Origin: Desulforhabdus sp. TSK
GTDB taxonomy: Bacteria; Desulfobacterota; Syntrophobacteria; Syntrophobacterales; Syntrophobacteraceae
NCBI RefSeq assembly: GCF_022836495.1
Contig: NZ_BQXM01000006.1
Span: forward strand, 62,001 to 126,000
Length of the DNA: 64,000 nt
Direction of reading: 5' to 3'
This document shows, piece after piece, positions 54,610 to 64,000 of the stretch (its first letter is position 1; every line of letters starts with the position of its first letter). The notes under the pieces are model-generated. The model was not told where the DNA came from. It saw only the letters and a list, made by a program, of their open reading frames with translations, and searched no databases. The position numbers and the translations under genes were made by a program.

Positions 54610-57021
54610 TCAATGCGTCCGTATTTCATCGGAAGCCGGCTTTTTGGCTTCAAACAGGACCGGACTCTGGCCCGACTCGGGCTCATGGAAAAGCTCCTGT
54701 CCTTCCTTCAAGGCGAGGGCTTTGCGCAGAACATCGTCCGTATGCTCTACGAGCTCGATATGCATCTCTTCACAGATCTTGGGCGGAATGTCCTTCAGAT
54801 CTTTCGCATTGTCTTTGGGCACGAGGACATGCTTCAGCAAGGATCGATGGGCCGCCAGGATCTTTTCTTTCAGCCCTCCGATGGGGAGGACCCTGCCGCG
54901 GAGTGTGATTTCACCTGTCATGGCCAGATCGCTCCTCACGGGAATGCGCGTCAGGGCAGAAACGATGGACGTGGCCATGGTGATGCCTGCCGATGGCCCA
55001 TCCTTGGGTATGGCCCCCTCGGGCACGTGCACGTGGATGTCGAGGTTCTGGTAGAAGTCCGGGGCAATCCCCAGGCGCGTGGCCCGTGACCGCACATAGC
55101 TGAGAGCGGCCTGAGCCGATTCCTGCATGACCTCTCCGAGCTTTCCTGTGATGATGATTTTGCCCTTGCCCGGCATGACGATGGTCTCGATGCCCAGAAT
55201 ATCGCCACCGAATTCCGTCCATGCCAGTCCCATGGCCAGGCCGATCTCGTCCTTTTCTTCAGCCCGTCCATAGTGGAATTTAGGAACGCCCAGGTATTCC
55301 TGAATGATTTCTTCCGTCAACACGACGCGTGTTTCCTTGCCGTTGCGCACGACCTCCTTGGCCACCTTCCGGCATACGGAGGCGATTTCCCGCTCCAGGT
55401 TGCGCACCCCCGCCTCTTTGGTAAAGTGGCGGATGATATAGAGCAGGATATCGTCGTCAAAGACCACGTTCTCCATCTTCAAACCGTTGGCCTTGCACTG
55501 CTTCTTGACCAGAAACTGCTTGGCGATATTCAGCTTGTCCAGTTCCGTGTAGCCGGAAATCTGGATGATTTCCATGCGGTCCCGCAGGGGAGCGGGAATG
55601 GAGTGGAGATTGTTGGCCGTCGTGATGAAAAAGATCTCCGACAGATCGTAATCCAGGTCCAGGTAATGGTCGTTGAAGGAGAAATTCTGCTCGGGATCCA
55701 GCACCTCCAGCAGAGCGGCCGACGGGTCTCCGCGAAAGTCGGCGCTCATCTTGTCGATCTCATCGAGGCAGAAAACGGGATTATTGCTCTTTACCTTCTT
55801 GAGGCTCTGAATGATCTTGCCGGGCATGGCTCCGATGTAGGTGCGGCGATGCCCGCGAATCTCAGCTTCATCACGCACCCCGCCCAGGGAGAGCCGGATG
55901 AAGTTTCGGTTCATGGATCGTGCAATGGATCGGGCCAGCGATGTCTTGCCGACTCCAGGAGGTCCCACGAAGCACAGGATAGGGCCCTTGATTTTCTTCA
56001 CCAGCGCCTGGACGGCCATGTATTCCAGGATGCGCTCCTTGGGCTTTTCCAGTGCGTAGTGATCTTCATCGAGGATCCGCGCAGCCTCGTCGATATCGAT
56101 CTTGTCCTTGGTCTTCTCAAACCAGGGCAGGGACAGAATCCAGTCGATGTAATTCCTCACCACCGTTGCTTCGGCGCTCATGGGCGACATGAGCTTGAGC
56201 TTCTTGAATTCAGCGGTTATCTTGGCGCCGGCTTCCTTGCTGAGTCGCTTCCGCTTGATGCGTTTTTCCAGCTCTTCCAGTTCCGACTTGAAGTCATCCT
56301 TGTCGCCCATTTCCTTCTGGATGGCGCGCATCTGCTCGTTGAGGTAGTACTCGCGCTGGGTCTTTTCCATCTGTTTCTTGACCCGTCCCTTGATGCGCTC
56401 TTCAGTCTGGATGATTTCTATTTCCGCCCGGATATGGCCGAACAGCTTTTCCATGCGCCTGGAAACATCGAGGGTTTCCAGGAGCATCTGCTTCAGTTCG
56501 AGATTCAGGGGCATGTATGCGGCGACCGTATCCGTGAGGCGTGAAGGATCCTCTACGGCAGCGACGGCGTCCAGCACTTCCTGCGTGATTTTCTTGTTGT
56601 GCTTGCTGTAGGTCTCAAAGGCCGCACGAAGATTGCGGCGCAGTGCTTCGATTTCCAGGGGATTTTGGGGAGGCTCCTCCAACGCTTCCAGCTGTACCTG
56701 AAAATATTCATGGTTCGGCAGGAAATGCAACACCCTGGCTCGAAGATCCCCTTCCACCAAAACCTTTACCGTTCCGTCAGGCAGGCGCAGGATCTGAAGT
56801 ATGTTCGCAATCGTGCCAATCCTGTGGATATCCGATTCCTGCGGGTCGTCCATCTTGGCCTTGGTCTGGGCTGATAGAAAAATACGCTTGTCGGTGCTCA
56901 TCGCCCTTTCCAGAGCATTGACCGATTTGTCACGACCCACGAACAGTGGCACCACCATGGCCGGAAAGACTACAATATCTCTCAGAGGTAAGAGCGGGAG
57001 CGCAAACGTGTTGGCACTCAT
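54610..57021 (-). CDS. lon: ATP-dependent protease Lon
   Basis: An 803-residue cytoplasmic AAA+ serine protease that degrades misfolded and regulatory proteins. It has the N-terminal LON substrate domain (about 5-200), a coiled region, the AAA+ module with Walker A GPPGVGKT, and the C-terminal Ser-Lys protease with [12 protein letters not shown] (catalytic Ser about residue 677). The start ATG 57021 has AAGGAC upstream and gives the usual N-terminus [17 protein letters not shown] 57057 is possible. It stands third after clpP and clpX but behind its own bidirectional terminator. Confidence 0.96.
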   Translation of the reverse strand: MSANTFALPLLPLRDIVVFPAMVVPLFVGRDKSVNALERAMSTDKRIFLSAQTKAKMDDPQESDIHRIGTIANILQILRLPDGTVKVLVEGDLRARVLHFLPNHEYFQVQLEALEEPPQNPLEIEALRRNLRAAFETYSKHNKKITQEVLDAVAAVEDPSRLTDTVAAYMPLNLELKQMLLETLDVSRRMEKLFGHIRAEIEIIQTEERIKGRVKKQMEKTQREYYLNEQMRAIQKEMGDKDDFKSELEELEKRIKRKRLSKEAGAKITAEFKKLKLMSPMSAEATVVRNYIDWILSLPWFEKTKDKIDIDEAARILDEDHYALEKPKERILEYMAVQALVKKIKGPILCFVGPPGVGKTSLARSIARSMNRNFIRLSLGGVRDEAEIRGHRRTYIGAMPGKIIQSLKKVKSNNPVFCLDEIDKMSADFRGDPSAALLEVLDPEQNFSFNDHYLDLDYDLSEIFFITTANNLHSIPAPLRDRMEIIQISGYTELDKLNIAKQFLVKKQCKANGLKMENVVFDDDILLYIIRHFTKEAGVRNLEREIASVCRKVAKEVVRNGKETRVVLTEEIIQEYLGVPKFHYGRAEEKDEIGLAMGLAWTEFGGDILGIETIVMPGKGKIIITGKLGEVMQESAQAALSYVRSRATRLGIAPDFYQNLDIHVHVPEGAIPKDGPSAGITMATSIVSALTRIPVRSDLAMTGEITLRGRVLPIGGLKEKILAAHRSLLKHVLVPKDNAKDLKDIPPKICEEMHIELVEHTDDVLRKALALKEGQELFHEPESGQSPVLFEAKKPASDEIRTH

Positions 57022-57160
57022 GTGCTGTTCGTCCTTGTTTTTCGTTCGTTTAAACATGGTTCATTACTTTCTGCCATAAAGCCACGTGTGGATGCTGCAT
57101 GCTCGGTACGTCTCACAACTCTGGACAGTTTTTCACCTGCTGCCCTATCGTTTCATCGAT

Positions 57161-57203
57161 CTTCCGCAAAAAGCCGATGCTGAACATCGGCTTTTTGCGG
57201 AAG
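57161..57203. terminator. Perfect 19-bp stem-loop between clpX and lon
   Basis: The arms at 57161-57179 and 57185-57203 are perfect reverse complements with a five-base loop. An A/T-run within the stem gives oligo-U on either strand, so it can end transcription from clpX. No gene in 57204-57352. Confidence 0.8.
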
Positions 57204-57352
57204 GAACGGGTTTTGAAAACACGCCGATCCATAACCTGAAGGATTCCGGAAGAGGCAGGGGGTGGTGAACGTCACGGCTCTTCCCTCTGGGTCCCCCTCA
57301 AAGGGGGACTTCAAATCTCACCGGACCAGGTGATGCGTTTCGCTCCGCCGTA

Positions 57353-58606
57353 CTAGGCGGACTCTTGACTCTGGTTCCTGTAGAGCAACAAGGGACTGGC
57401 CTGTTTCAGGAGCACGTCCTCGTTGATGATGCATTCCTGGATCTCGGGCTGAGAGGGAAGGTCATACATGATGTCCAGCATGATATTTTCCATGATGGAT
57501 CGAAGCCCTCTCGCCCCCGACTTCCGACGAATGGCCTCCTTGGCGATGGTCTTCAGCACGCCGTCCGTGAAGCGAAGACGCACATCCTCCAGTTCGAAAA
57601 GCTTCTTGTATTGCTTGACGAGAGCATTCTTGGGCTCCGTCAGGATGCTGACCAGTTCATCCTCGGTGAGCTCGTTGAGCGTCGCGATGACGGGCAGCCG
57701 GCCCACAAACTCAGGAATCATCCCAAACTTGATGAGATCCTCCGGCTGAATGCGCACCAGGACCTCACCGATGCTCTTCTGCTCTTTACTGCGAATTTCG
57801 GCGCCAAACCCCAGCCCCTTCACCCCAACGCGCGAATGAATGATATTCTCCAAATAGTTGAATGCTCCACCAACGATAAACAGAATGTTGGTGGTGTCGA
57901 TCTTGATGAATTCCTGTTGCGGGTGTTTTCTGCCCCCCTTGGGAGGAACGTTGGCTACAGTGCCTTCCAAAATTTTGAGGAGGGCCTGCTGAACCCCTTC
58001 ACCCGAGACGTCCCGGGTGATGGACGGGCTGTCCGACTTCTTAGCGATTTTGTCGATTTCATCAATGTAGACAATACCCCGGGAAGCCTTTTCGATGTCA
58101 TAATCCGCTGCCTGAATCAGGCTGACCAGGATGTTTTCCACATCCTCGCCGACGTAACCCGCCTCCGTCAACGTCGTCGCGTCGGCAATGGTGAAAGGCA
58201 CGTTCAGGATGCGTGCAAGAGTCTGAGCCAGGAGAGTTTTCCCGGAACCGGTCGGCCCGATCATGAGGATATTGCTCTTTTGCAGCTCCACATCGTTTTT
58301 ATCGAGCTTCAATTCGATTCTTTTGTAGTGGTTGTGAACCGCCACCGAAAGAACCTTTTTGGCCCTTTCCTGCCCCACCACGTATTGATCCAAATAGTTC
58401 TTGATTTCAGCAGGTTTTGGAATCTGCGTGGCGCGAGCGGACTCTTCGCGTTCATACTCTTCAGCAATGATGTCGTTGCACAGCTCAACGCATTCGTCGC
58501 AGATGTACACCGTTGGCCCTGCGATGAGCTTCTTCACTTCATCCTGGCTCTTCCCACAAAAGGAGCATCTCAGCTCCCCACCTCGATCTTCACGCTTTCT
58601 AGCCAT
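57353..58606 (-). CDS. clpX: ATP-dependent Clp protease ATP-binding subunit ClpX
   Basis: A 417-residue AAA+ unfoldase that feeds substrates to ClpP. The N-terminal zinc-binding domain has Cys14, Cys17, Cys36 and Cys39 (CSFCGKS and ICDECVELC). The AAA+ module has Walker [20 protein letters not shown], and the pore and IGF-loop regions. ATG 58606 has AAGGAGGC upstream, which is better than the ATG at 58624. It follows clpP with about 400 bases between, including a terminator. Confidence 0.97.
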   Translation of the reverse strand: MARKREDRGGELRCSFCGKSQDEVKKLIAGPTVYICDECVELCNDIIAEEYEREESARATQIPKPAEIKNYLDQYVVGQERAKKVLSVAVHNHYKRIELKLDKNDVELQKSNILMIGPTGSGKTLLAQTLARILNVPFTIADATTLTEAGYVGEDVENILVSLIQAADYDIEKASRGIVYIDEIDKIAKKSDSPSITRDVSGEGVQQALLKILEGTVANVPPKGGRKHPQQEFIKIDTTNILFIVGGAFNYLENIIHSRVGVKGLGFGAEIRSKEQKSIGEVLVRIQPEDLIKFGMIPEFVGRLPVIATLNELTEDELVSILTEPKNALVKQYKKLFELEDVRLRFTDGVLKTIAKEAIRRKSGARGLRSIMENIMLDIMYDLPSQPEIQECIINEDVLLKQASPLLLYRNQSQESA

Positions 58607-59015
58607 TAGTGCCTCCTTGGCCACATTATGAATGACATCGCGGCAAGGATTGCTTCGCGATGCGACATATCATGCAGTATATGAGGTCCATTTGCCCTTT
58701 ATTTCCCCATCGATCAGGCAGTATTATAACCACGCCCATTTCCCTTAGCCACTTTTAATTGCCTTTTGACAAACCTTTCATAACGTTACACCCCTAACCC
58801 GATAATGGGGAAACGTCAATGCCTTTCCCTCAATAAATAACAAGTTTCAGTTGGAAAACAATAGGTCCACATCATCGGGCGGGAGACAGGAAGTGGAATG
58901 GAGCGCAATGCCCGGAAGGGGGGGTGAGTATTGGAAACAAGAAAGGTCCGAACCTTCCAAAGAAAGTCCGGACCCGTTTCAGGCGAAAAGATCCGATTTA
59001 TATGGCTTCGTTCGT
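58607..59015. other. clpP-clpX intergenic region
   Basis: About 409 bases that contain the clpP terminator (58945-58974) and presumably the clpX promoter. No gene or other structure found. Confidence 0.5.
58945..58974 (-). terminator. Terminator behind clpP
   Basis: GGTCCG pairs with CGGACC around an interior of 18 bases with further partial pairing. On the minus strand it is followed by TTTCTTGTTT. It separates clpP from clpX. Confidence 0.65.
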
Positions 59016-59627
59016 TTATGGCGCCGGGGTCAGAGCCTGGCCGATGCCCCGAGCCGTGATGACCTCGTCGATGAGTCCATAATCCTTGGCTTGTACTCCG
59101 GACATGAAAAAGTCTCGGTCGGTATCACGCTGAATCTGATCGATGCCCTTGCCGGTGTGGTGCATCAGGATCTGGTTCAATTCCTCGCGGAGTCGGAGGA
59201 TTTCCCGGGCCTGAATGTCCACGTCCGTCGCCTGCCCCTGGAACCCCCCCATGGGCTGGTGCAGCATGATGCGCACGTGGGGAAGAGCGAACCGTTTGCC
59301 CTTCACTCCGGCAGCCAGCAAAACCGCTGCCATGCTGGCGGCCTGCCCCATGCACAGTGTCGAGACGTTGGGCTTGATATACTGCATTGTATCGTAGATG
59401 GCGAGCCCCGCCGTAACCAAACCTCCCGGCGAGTTGATGTAAAAATGGATGTCTTTGTCCGGATCTTCGGATTCGAGAAAGAGCATCTGCGCGATGATGA
59501 CATTGGCCACATCATCTGTCACGGCGGTGCCGAGAAAGATGATCCGGTCTCTCAAGAGGCGCGAATAGATGTCAAAAGCTCTTTCACCACGGCTGCTCTG
59601 TTCAATGACGACAGGGATGAGGGACAT
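59016..59627 (-). CDS. clpP: ATP-dependent Clp protease proteolytic subunit ClpP
   Basis: A 203-residue serine peptidase that forms the two-ring chamber. The catalytic triad is Ser98 in GQAASMAAV, His123 in RIMLHQP and Asp172 in DRDFFMS. INSPGG near residue 65 is the oxyanion loop. ATG 59627 has AGGAG six bases upstream and follows the tig stop by three bases, so tig and clpP are co-transcribed. Confidence 0.97.
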   Translation of the reverse strand: MSLIPVVIEQSSRGERAFDIYSRLLRDRIIFLGTAVTDDVANVIIAQMLFLESEDPDKDIHFYINSPGGLVTAGLAIYDTMQYIKPNVSTLCMGQAASMAAVLLAAGVKGKRFALPHVRIMLHQPMGGFQGQATDVDIQAREILRLREELNQILMHHTGKGIDQIQRDTDRDFFMSGVQAKDYGLIDEVITARGIGQALTPAP

Positions 59628-59630
59628 TGC

Positions 59631-60953
59631 CTACTCCTGATCTGTAGTGGGGTCGCTCCCCGTGGGGGAGACTTCCTTGGAAACCGCTGATTCCTCCAGC
59701 AGCTTCAAAACTTTATCTTGTACCTTGCTCTCTTTGGACTGTTCCACCAGGGGGCTGTCAGCGAACTCAGCCTTCACCTTCTCCACATCCATGCGGGCAT
59801 AGAGAGCGATCTGCCGGTAAATCTCATCCACTTCCTCCTCGGTCAGTTCGATGCCCTCCTGCCTGGCGATCTGCACCAGAATCAACCTCTGGCTGATGTT
59901 CTTGATGGCCTGCGGGCGATATTCTCCCCGGATCTCGGGTGTGCTGAACTTGGATCCGTCGATCTTCAGTCCCTGGCTTTCAAACTGGTTGAGAAGAAGG
60001 TCGATGAGCCGATCCACTTCTCGATCGATCACTTTATCCGAAAGGTCCAGCTGGACCTTCCCCACAAGCTGATCAATGATCTGCTGGCGGGCGGCCATGG
60101 AGACCCGCTCTTCCTGCTGCTTGACGAGGCGTTCCCGAATGTTCTCCTTGAGGGCTTCCAGGGTGTCGAACTTCACGGTTTGAGCCAGCTCGTCGTTCAG
60201 CTCAGGAAGCTCCTTTTCTTTCAACTCTCTGATCTGGACCTCGAAGTGAACGCGTTTGCCCTTGATTTCGGGCATCGTAGCGTCCTCGGGATAGTCCAGG
60301 TCAAAAGATAGGGTCTCCCCGACGCGATGTCCAATGAGATGCCCGTCAAATTCGGGATGAAGGGCCTTTTTCCCCACCTCGACCATGAAGTCGCTGGTCT
60401 TTCCCTTTTCAAAGACCGATCCATCGACGGTCGGTACGAAATCCGTCAAAACCGCGTCCCCTTCCTGGATGGGGCGATCCGTATCAACCGTCCGAAGCTG
60501 AGCATTCTGCTCGCGGATGCGCTCCAGTTCGGTCTGGATCTGATCGTCGCTGACGGACACAGGGGATTTGGTGATTTCCAATCCCTTGTAGCCTTCAACC
60601 TCGAAAGGAGGGGCCACATCCACCACTGCCGTGTAAACAAAGGTGCCGTTGTCTTCAAAGCGGGTTTCATTCACATCCGCTTCTACGAGGGGATGCAGAT
60701 CCGCTTCTCGCAGCGCATCGTTGAAGGTTTCCTGGATGAATTGGGAAGAGACCTCGTGCTCGACGTTCTTGCCGTAATAGGATTTGAGGATATTGCGAGG
60801 CACTTTGCCGGGTCGGAAGCCTTTGATGCGAGCCTGTTTGGCAAGATCCCGATACCTCGTATCCAGTTCCTTCTGGACCTTTGCTGCGGGGATTTCCACA
60901 TGAACCTGTTTTTGAGTGTTGCTAAGGTCGACAACGGAAACATTCATTTCCAC
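59631..60953 (-). CDS. tig: Trigger factor (ribosome-associated chaperone)
   Basis: A 440-residue protein that binds the ribosome exit tunnel and shields new chains. It has an N-terminal ribosome-binding domain with GFRPGKVP (about 45), an FKBP-like domain (about 160-240), and a C-terminal helical arm domain. The tail is acidic (GSDPTTDQE). The start is GTG 60953 after AGAAAGGCG, or ATG 60947. It heads the tig-clpP unit; tRNA-Leu lies just upstream on the same strand. Confidence 0.96.
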   Translation of the reverse strand: MEMNVSVVDLSNTQKQVHVEIPAAKVQKELDTRYRDLAKQARIKGFRPGKVPRNILKSYYGKNVEHEVSSQFIQETFNDALREADLHPLVEADVNETRFEDNGTFVYTAVVDVAPPFEVEGYKGLEITKSPVSVSDDQIQTELERIREQNAQLRTVDTDRPIQEGDAVLTDFVPTVDGSVFEKGKTSDFMVEVGKKALHPEFDGHLIGHRVGETLSFDLDYPEDATMPEIKGKRVHFEVQIRELKEKELPELNDELAQTVKFDTLEALKENIRERLVKQQEERVSMAARQQIIDQLVGKVQLDLSDKVIDREVDRLIDLLLNQFESQGLKIDGSKFSTPEIRGEYRPQAIKNISQRLILVQIARQEGIELTEEEVDEIYRQIALYARMDVEKVKAEFADSPLVEQSKESKVQDKVLKLLEESAVSKEVSPTGSDPTTDQE

Positions 60954-61009
60954 GTTCTTTCGCCTTTCTGTTGAAAAGTCAGGGTAGTGAGAGCACCATC
61001 GTATTTGCC

Positions 61010-61096
61010 TGGTGCGAGAGGGGGGACTCGAACCCCCATCCTGCAGGCAGGGCTGGATCCTAAGTCCAGTGCGTCTACCAGTTTCGCCACTCTCGC
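61010..61096 (-). tRNA. tRNA-Leu (anticodon UAG)
   Basis: 87 bases with encoded CCA and the long variable arm of class II tRNAs (GCCCTGCCTGCAGGAT). Acceptor GCGAGAG pairs CTCTCGC; the anticodon loop ACTTAGGA gives UAG. It ends 57 bases upstream of tig on the same strand. Confidence 0.95.
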
Positions 61097-61221
61097 CCGA
61101 TTGAACATCCGTCTATGTGCCGCAAAATTTTCTTAAAATCACTTTTGAACGGGAAAGTCAAGGAAAAGAAAACCCAAAACCGGGGTACGCTCATCCTCCG
61201 GGCAGGCCCTACACCCGGCAC

Positions 61222-61674
61222 CTATTCCCAACTCACGACATCGGCATTCTCTCCTTCGCCCCCCTCCTGGCCATCCGCCCCAAGGGAATAAAGGTCGTAA
61301 TCACCGTGCTCGCCGGGGAATCGGTAAACATATGCGTGCCCCCACGGATCAGGAGGGATGTCCTTGGACATGTACGGTCCGTCCCAGGTGTCGCGGTTGG
61401 GATTCTTGCGCAGGGCATCCAGGCCTTCCTCGGAGGATGGGTAGGAGCCGATGTCCAGGCGATAGGCGTCCAGGGCAGTGGAGAGCATGGAGATCTGGGC
61501 CTTCGCCGCCTTTTGTTTGGAGCTTCCCACCTTTTGAAACATTTTGGGAGCGACCAGGGCCGCCAGCAGCCCCAGAATGATCATGACAATCAAGAGCTCG
61601 ATGAGCGTAAAGCCCTTCTGGCGACGGGCGATTTTGTATTCATTTTCTCTGAACCGGACATGATTCTTTTCCAT
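61222..61674 (-). CDS. gspG: Type II secretion major pseudopilin GspG
   Basis: A 150-residue prepilin. The leader is cleaved at QKG-FTLIE, and Glu26 (position 5 of the mature chain) is followed by the hydrophobic helix LLIVMIILGLLAALVAPKMF. The C-terminal domain has the GspG pattern SYPSSEEGLDALRKNP and DPWGHAYVYRFPGEHGDYDLYSLGADG (calcium-site region). No other gsp gene is adjacent, so it is a single gene here. ATG 61674 chosen at the start of the leader; 61686 is possible. Confidence 0.92.
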   Translation of the reverse strand: MEKNHVRFRENEYKIARRQKGFTLIELLIVMIILGLLAALVAPKMFQKVGSSKQKAAKAQISMLSTALDAYRLDIGSYPSSEEGLDALRKNPNRDTWDGPYMSKDIPPDPWGHAYVYRFPGEHGDYDLYSLGADGQEGGEGENADVVSWE

Positions 61675-61829
61675 AAGGGTCTCCATAAATCTGACTTGAG
61701 GAATCGGTTTCCAGGGCCAAAATTTCCGCAGCGTATCCTTTAAATAAAATCCTCTCCAATAAATAAGCGCCTCTCCAAAATCCTTCAACCGGACCCGCTC
61801 CCGGCAATGGAATTGACTGAACCCACTTT

Positions 61830-61900
61830 CGCCATTCCGGCGAAAGCCGGAATCCAGGAAAATAAAGACTTTCTGGACCCCGGTTTTCACCGGGGTGACG
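61830..61900. repeat. Palindromic dispersed repeat, family A, second copy
   Basis: Left arm CGCCATTCCGGCGAAAGCCGG, right arm CCGGTTTTCACCGGGGTGACG, with nested hairpins. Related to 25857-25934. It lies in the gspG 5' region. Confidence 0.8.
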
Positions 61901-62057
61901 TTGAGTCAACAGCATTGCCCGCTCCCGGGAGGAGGGGGGCTGTTGGGCCGGCTCTACATACCGACTGAAATTTAAAGGGAATTCCGCCTGAAGAAGGTTT
62001 TAGCCGAGAGGCCTGCCCGTGTCAATGTGACGCAGGGGAGAAATGCTAAAAAGTCGT

Positions 62058-62978
62058 TCACCTGAGTGCATGGTCCTTTCCCTGATAGAGACCGTATTTT
62101 TCCATGTAAGCGTGCAAAGCCCGGAGGTTTTCACTCTTCTCCAGTGCCCAGGACGGTGCGACCAGCTCTTCTGGATGGGGGTCTCCCGTCAGTCGCTGAA
62201 TGATGACGTGGGGCGGCAGGAGTGTCAGGAATTCGGCGGCCATCGAAACGTATTCCTCTCGGGAGAGGCATTGGTATTGCCCCTGCTCGTACCAGGATTC
62301 GAGAGGCGTGCCGCGCACGACATAGAGCAGATGAATCTTGACGGACTGGATGTCGTGGTTGGCCACGAAACGTGCCGTATTGAGCATCAGTTCCCGATCC
62401 TCCCCGGGAAGTCCCAGGATCACATGCGCGCACACGGGGATTCCCCTCTCTCGCGTGCGGCGGAGGGCGCTCTCGAAAGCTGCCACGTCATGACCCCGGT
62501 GGATGCGGGAGAGAGTGTCATCATTGGCCGACTGGAGCCCGTATTCGAGCCAGATGAGTCGCTGTTGGGAAAGCTCCTGGAGGTGGTCGAGCACCTCCTC
62601 GGAAACACAATCCGGACGTGTGCCGATGGTGAGTCCAACGACATCGGGGTCGGAGAGCGCCTCAGCATAAAGAGACCTGAGGCGGGGCAGGGGGGCATAA
62701 GTGTTGGTGAAAGACTGAAAATACCCAAGAAATTTTATGGCCTTGTATCGCCGTTTCAAGTAGGCTTTTGCATTGGCCAGTTGTTCCGTTATACTTTTGG
62801 ACTGCTGTGCCGCGCCGGTCCCCGAACCGCGCTCATTGCAGTAAATGCAGCCCCCGGTACCCAGGGTCCCGTCACGGTTGGGGCAGGTCAATCCTGCGTC
62901 CAGGGTGATTTTTTGGACACGGCAGCCGAAGAGCTCCCGCAGGTAGGAATTGTAGTCTCTGTATGGTTTTGAAGCCAT
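62058..62978 (-). CDS. Radical SAM protein of the YhcC/TIGR01212 family
   Basis: A 306-residue radical SAM enzyme. The cluster cysteines are Cys32, Cys44 and Cys47 (TCPNRDG then GGCIYCNER), a spacing of eleven residues between the first two that marks this family. Downstream motifs WLEYGLQSANDDTL and HVILGLPGED are normal. The reaction in vivo is not established; relatives near Elp3 modify tRNA. It is divergent from mnmG, also a tRNA-modification gene, so a shared role is plausible. Confidence 0.9.
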   Translation of the reverse strand: MASKPYRDYNSYLRELFGCRVQKITLDAGLTCPNRDGTLGTGGCIYCNERGSGTGAAQQSKSITEQLANAKAYLKRRYKAIKFLGYFQSFTNTYAPLPRLRSLYAEALSDPDVVGLTIGTRPDCVSEEVLDHLQELSQQRLIWLEYGLQSANDDTLSRIHRGHDVAAFESALRRTRERGIPVCAHVILGLPGEDRELMLNTARFVANHDIQSVKIHLLYVVRGTPLESWYEQGQYQCLSREEYVSMAAEFLTLLPPHVIIQRLTGDPHPEELVAPSWALEKSENLRALHAYMEKYGLYQGKDHALR

Positions 62979-63129
62979 TTGCCGTTCGATCCAGTGCGAA
63001 AGAAAGAGTGCAGGAAACCTTTTTCACATGTGCACCCGGGGATTTTTGCACGAAGGGAATGAAGTTTCAAGGCCGGCCGATGCTCTTGCCCCCACCTCCA
63101 TCACATCTTTTGAGAGGGGATTTTTGAAG

Positions 63130-64000
63130 ATGACCCGCCCTCATGACGTCATTGTCGTCGGCGCAGGCCATGCCGGATGCGAAGCCGCTCTAGCGGCTGC
63201 GCGCATGGGATGCCGCACGCTGATCTTTTCCATCACCCTCGACATGGTGGCCCACATGCCGTGCTCCCCGTCGGTGGGAGGGATTGGGAAGGGGCACCTG
63301 GTAAAGGAAATCGATGCGTTGGGAGGGGAAATGGCCAAAGTTACGGATCGTACGGCCATTCAATTCCGTATTCTGAATACGAAGAAAGGCCCTGCCGTTC
63401 GGGGCACCCGCACGCAGAACGATAAAGTACTCTACCGACGGCTCATGAAGCATGCGCTGGAGCTTCAAGAGAATCTCGAGCTGAAGCAGACTCTCGTGGA
63501 ATCCCTGGTAGTGGAGGGAGACCGCGTTGTGGGAGTCGTGGATCAACTGGGAGTCTTTTTCCCGTCTCAGACGGTTGTCCTGGCGACGGGCACCTTTCTG
63601 CACGGCCTGGTGCACATCGGTCGGACGCGGGTGCCCGCCGGGCGATCGGGTGAATTTCCCGCCACGGCTCTGGCGGACCAGTTGCACCGGATGGGGTTCA
63701 CGCTGGGGCGGATGAAGACGGGAACCCCCGCGCGCATCCGCCGGCAGAGCATCGACTTCACGCCCTTCCGGGAGCAGGGAGGAGATGATCGTCCCCGGCC
63801 GTTCTCCCTGCGCACCGATGAAATCATCCTGCCCCAGGTTTCCTGCTTTATAGGAAGGACCCATGAGCGCACTCACGAGCAGGTGCGCCGCCACATTCAC
63901 CTTTCACCCCTTTATAACGGAACGATCCAAGGCGTCTCGGCCCGCTACTGTCCCTCCCTGGAAGACAAAATCATGCGTTTTCCAGGCAAGGAATTTCACC
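63130..64000 (+). CDS. mnmG: tRNA uridine-5-carboxymethylaminomethyl enzyme MnmG, N-terminal part
   Basis: The flavin enzyme that, with MnmE, adds carboxymethylaminomethyl to the wobble U of several tRNAs. 290 residues are visible before the right edge. The dinucleotide fold VVGAGHAGCEAA begins at residue 10, followed by CSPSVGGIGKGHLVKEIDALGG and GPAVRGTRTQNDK, as in all members. ATG 63130 has GAGGGG upstream. It is partial because the window ends. Confidence 0.96.
   Translation, partial: MTRPHDVIVVGAGHAGCEAALAAARMGCRTLIFSITLDMVAHMPCSPSVGGIGKGHLVKEIDALGGEMAKVTDRTAIQFRILNTKKGPAVRGTRTQNDKVLYRRLMKHALELQENLELKQTLVESLVVEGDRVVGVVDQLGVFFPSQTVVLATGTFLHGLVHIGRTRVPAGRSGEFPATALADQLHRMGFTLGRMKTGTPARIRRQSIDFTPFREQGGDDRPRPFSLRTDEIILPQVSCFIGRTHERTHEQVRRHIHLSPLYNGTIQGVSARYCPSLEDKIMRFPGKEFH

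Overview
The window reads as one contig of a deltaproteobacterium-like bacterium (Desulfobacterota, probably near the Syntrophobacteria). This is an inference from family make-up: multihaem cytochrome c, a tig-clpP-clpX-lon block, ars operons rich in thioredoxin-like and Fe-S proteins, and dispersed palindromes of a type common in that group. No rRNA or marker gene fixes the taxonomy.

Three zones are visible. (1) 1-1730: the left chromosomal flank, with the N-terminal part of an AMP-forming acetate-CoA ligase on the minus strand and then a non-coding stretch. (2) 1731-42412: a putative integrated island of about 40.6 kb. It is bounded by a perfect 56-bp direct repeat that is the 3' part of an initiator tRNA gene (1731-1786 and 42357-42412). 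Beside the left repeat lies a tyrosine recombinase, followed by a HicAB module and a few phage-like genes. The cargo is an ars operon (minus strand, 12442 to 6510), a complete nine-gene N-type F1Fo ATPase operon atpDCQRBEFAG (plus strand, 12679-19558), a second ars-like operon (minus strand, 22798 to 19571), and a 17-kb block of mostly secreted or metabolic genes on the minus strand: FAH hydrolase, SMP-30 lactonase, cupin, metallo-hydrolase, GH63-like glucosidase, patatin lipoprotein, DUF2092, DUF1254, arylsulfatase, DUF4239, and an eight-haem cytochrome with TPRs. The right end is decaying, with a frameshifted outer-membrane transporter and an IS630 remnant. (3) 42413-64000: right chromosomal flank with housekeeping genes: intact tRNA-fMet (which contains the right repeat), mscS, hisB, thioesterase, CDF transporter, glycogen debranching enzyme, carB, DUF169 protein, tRNA-Asp and tRNA-Val, lon, clpX, clpP, tig, tRNA-Leu, gspG, a YhcC-type radical SAM gene and the start of mnmG.

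The most interesting reading is that the recombinase island appears to have delivered a second, N-type ATPase together with arsenic efflux and reduction genes. N-ATPases are described in the literature as laterally spread extra copies; here the ends of a plausible vehicle can be read. Details that deserve checking are helically phased 11-bp iterons between attL and the integrase, a two-carboxylate c subunit, a b subunit with a delta-like C-terminus, a strong stem-loop repeat inside the atp operon, an internally deleted ars permease, and a duplicated gene junction that brackets the DUF2092/DUF1254/sulfatase segment.
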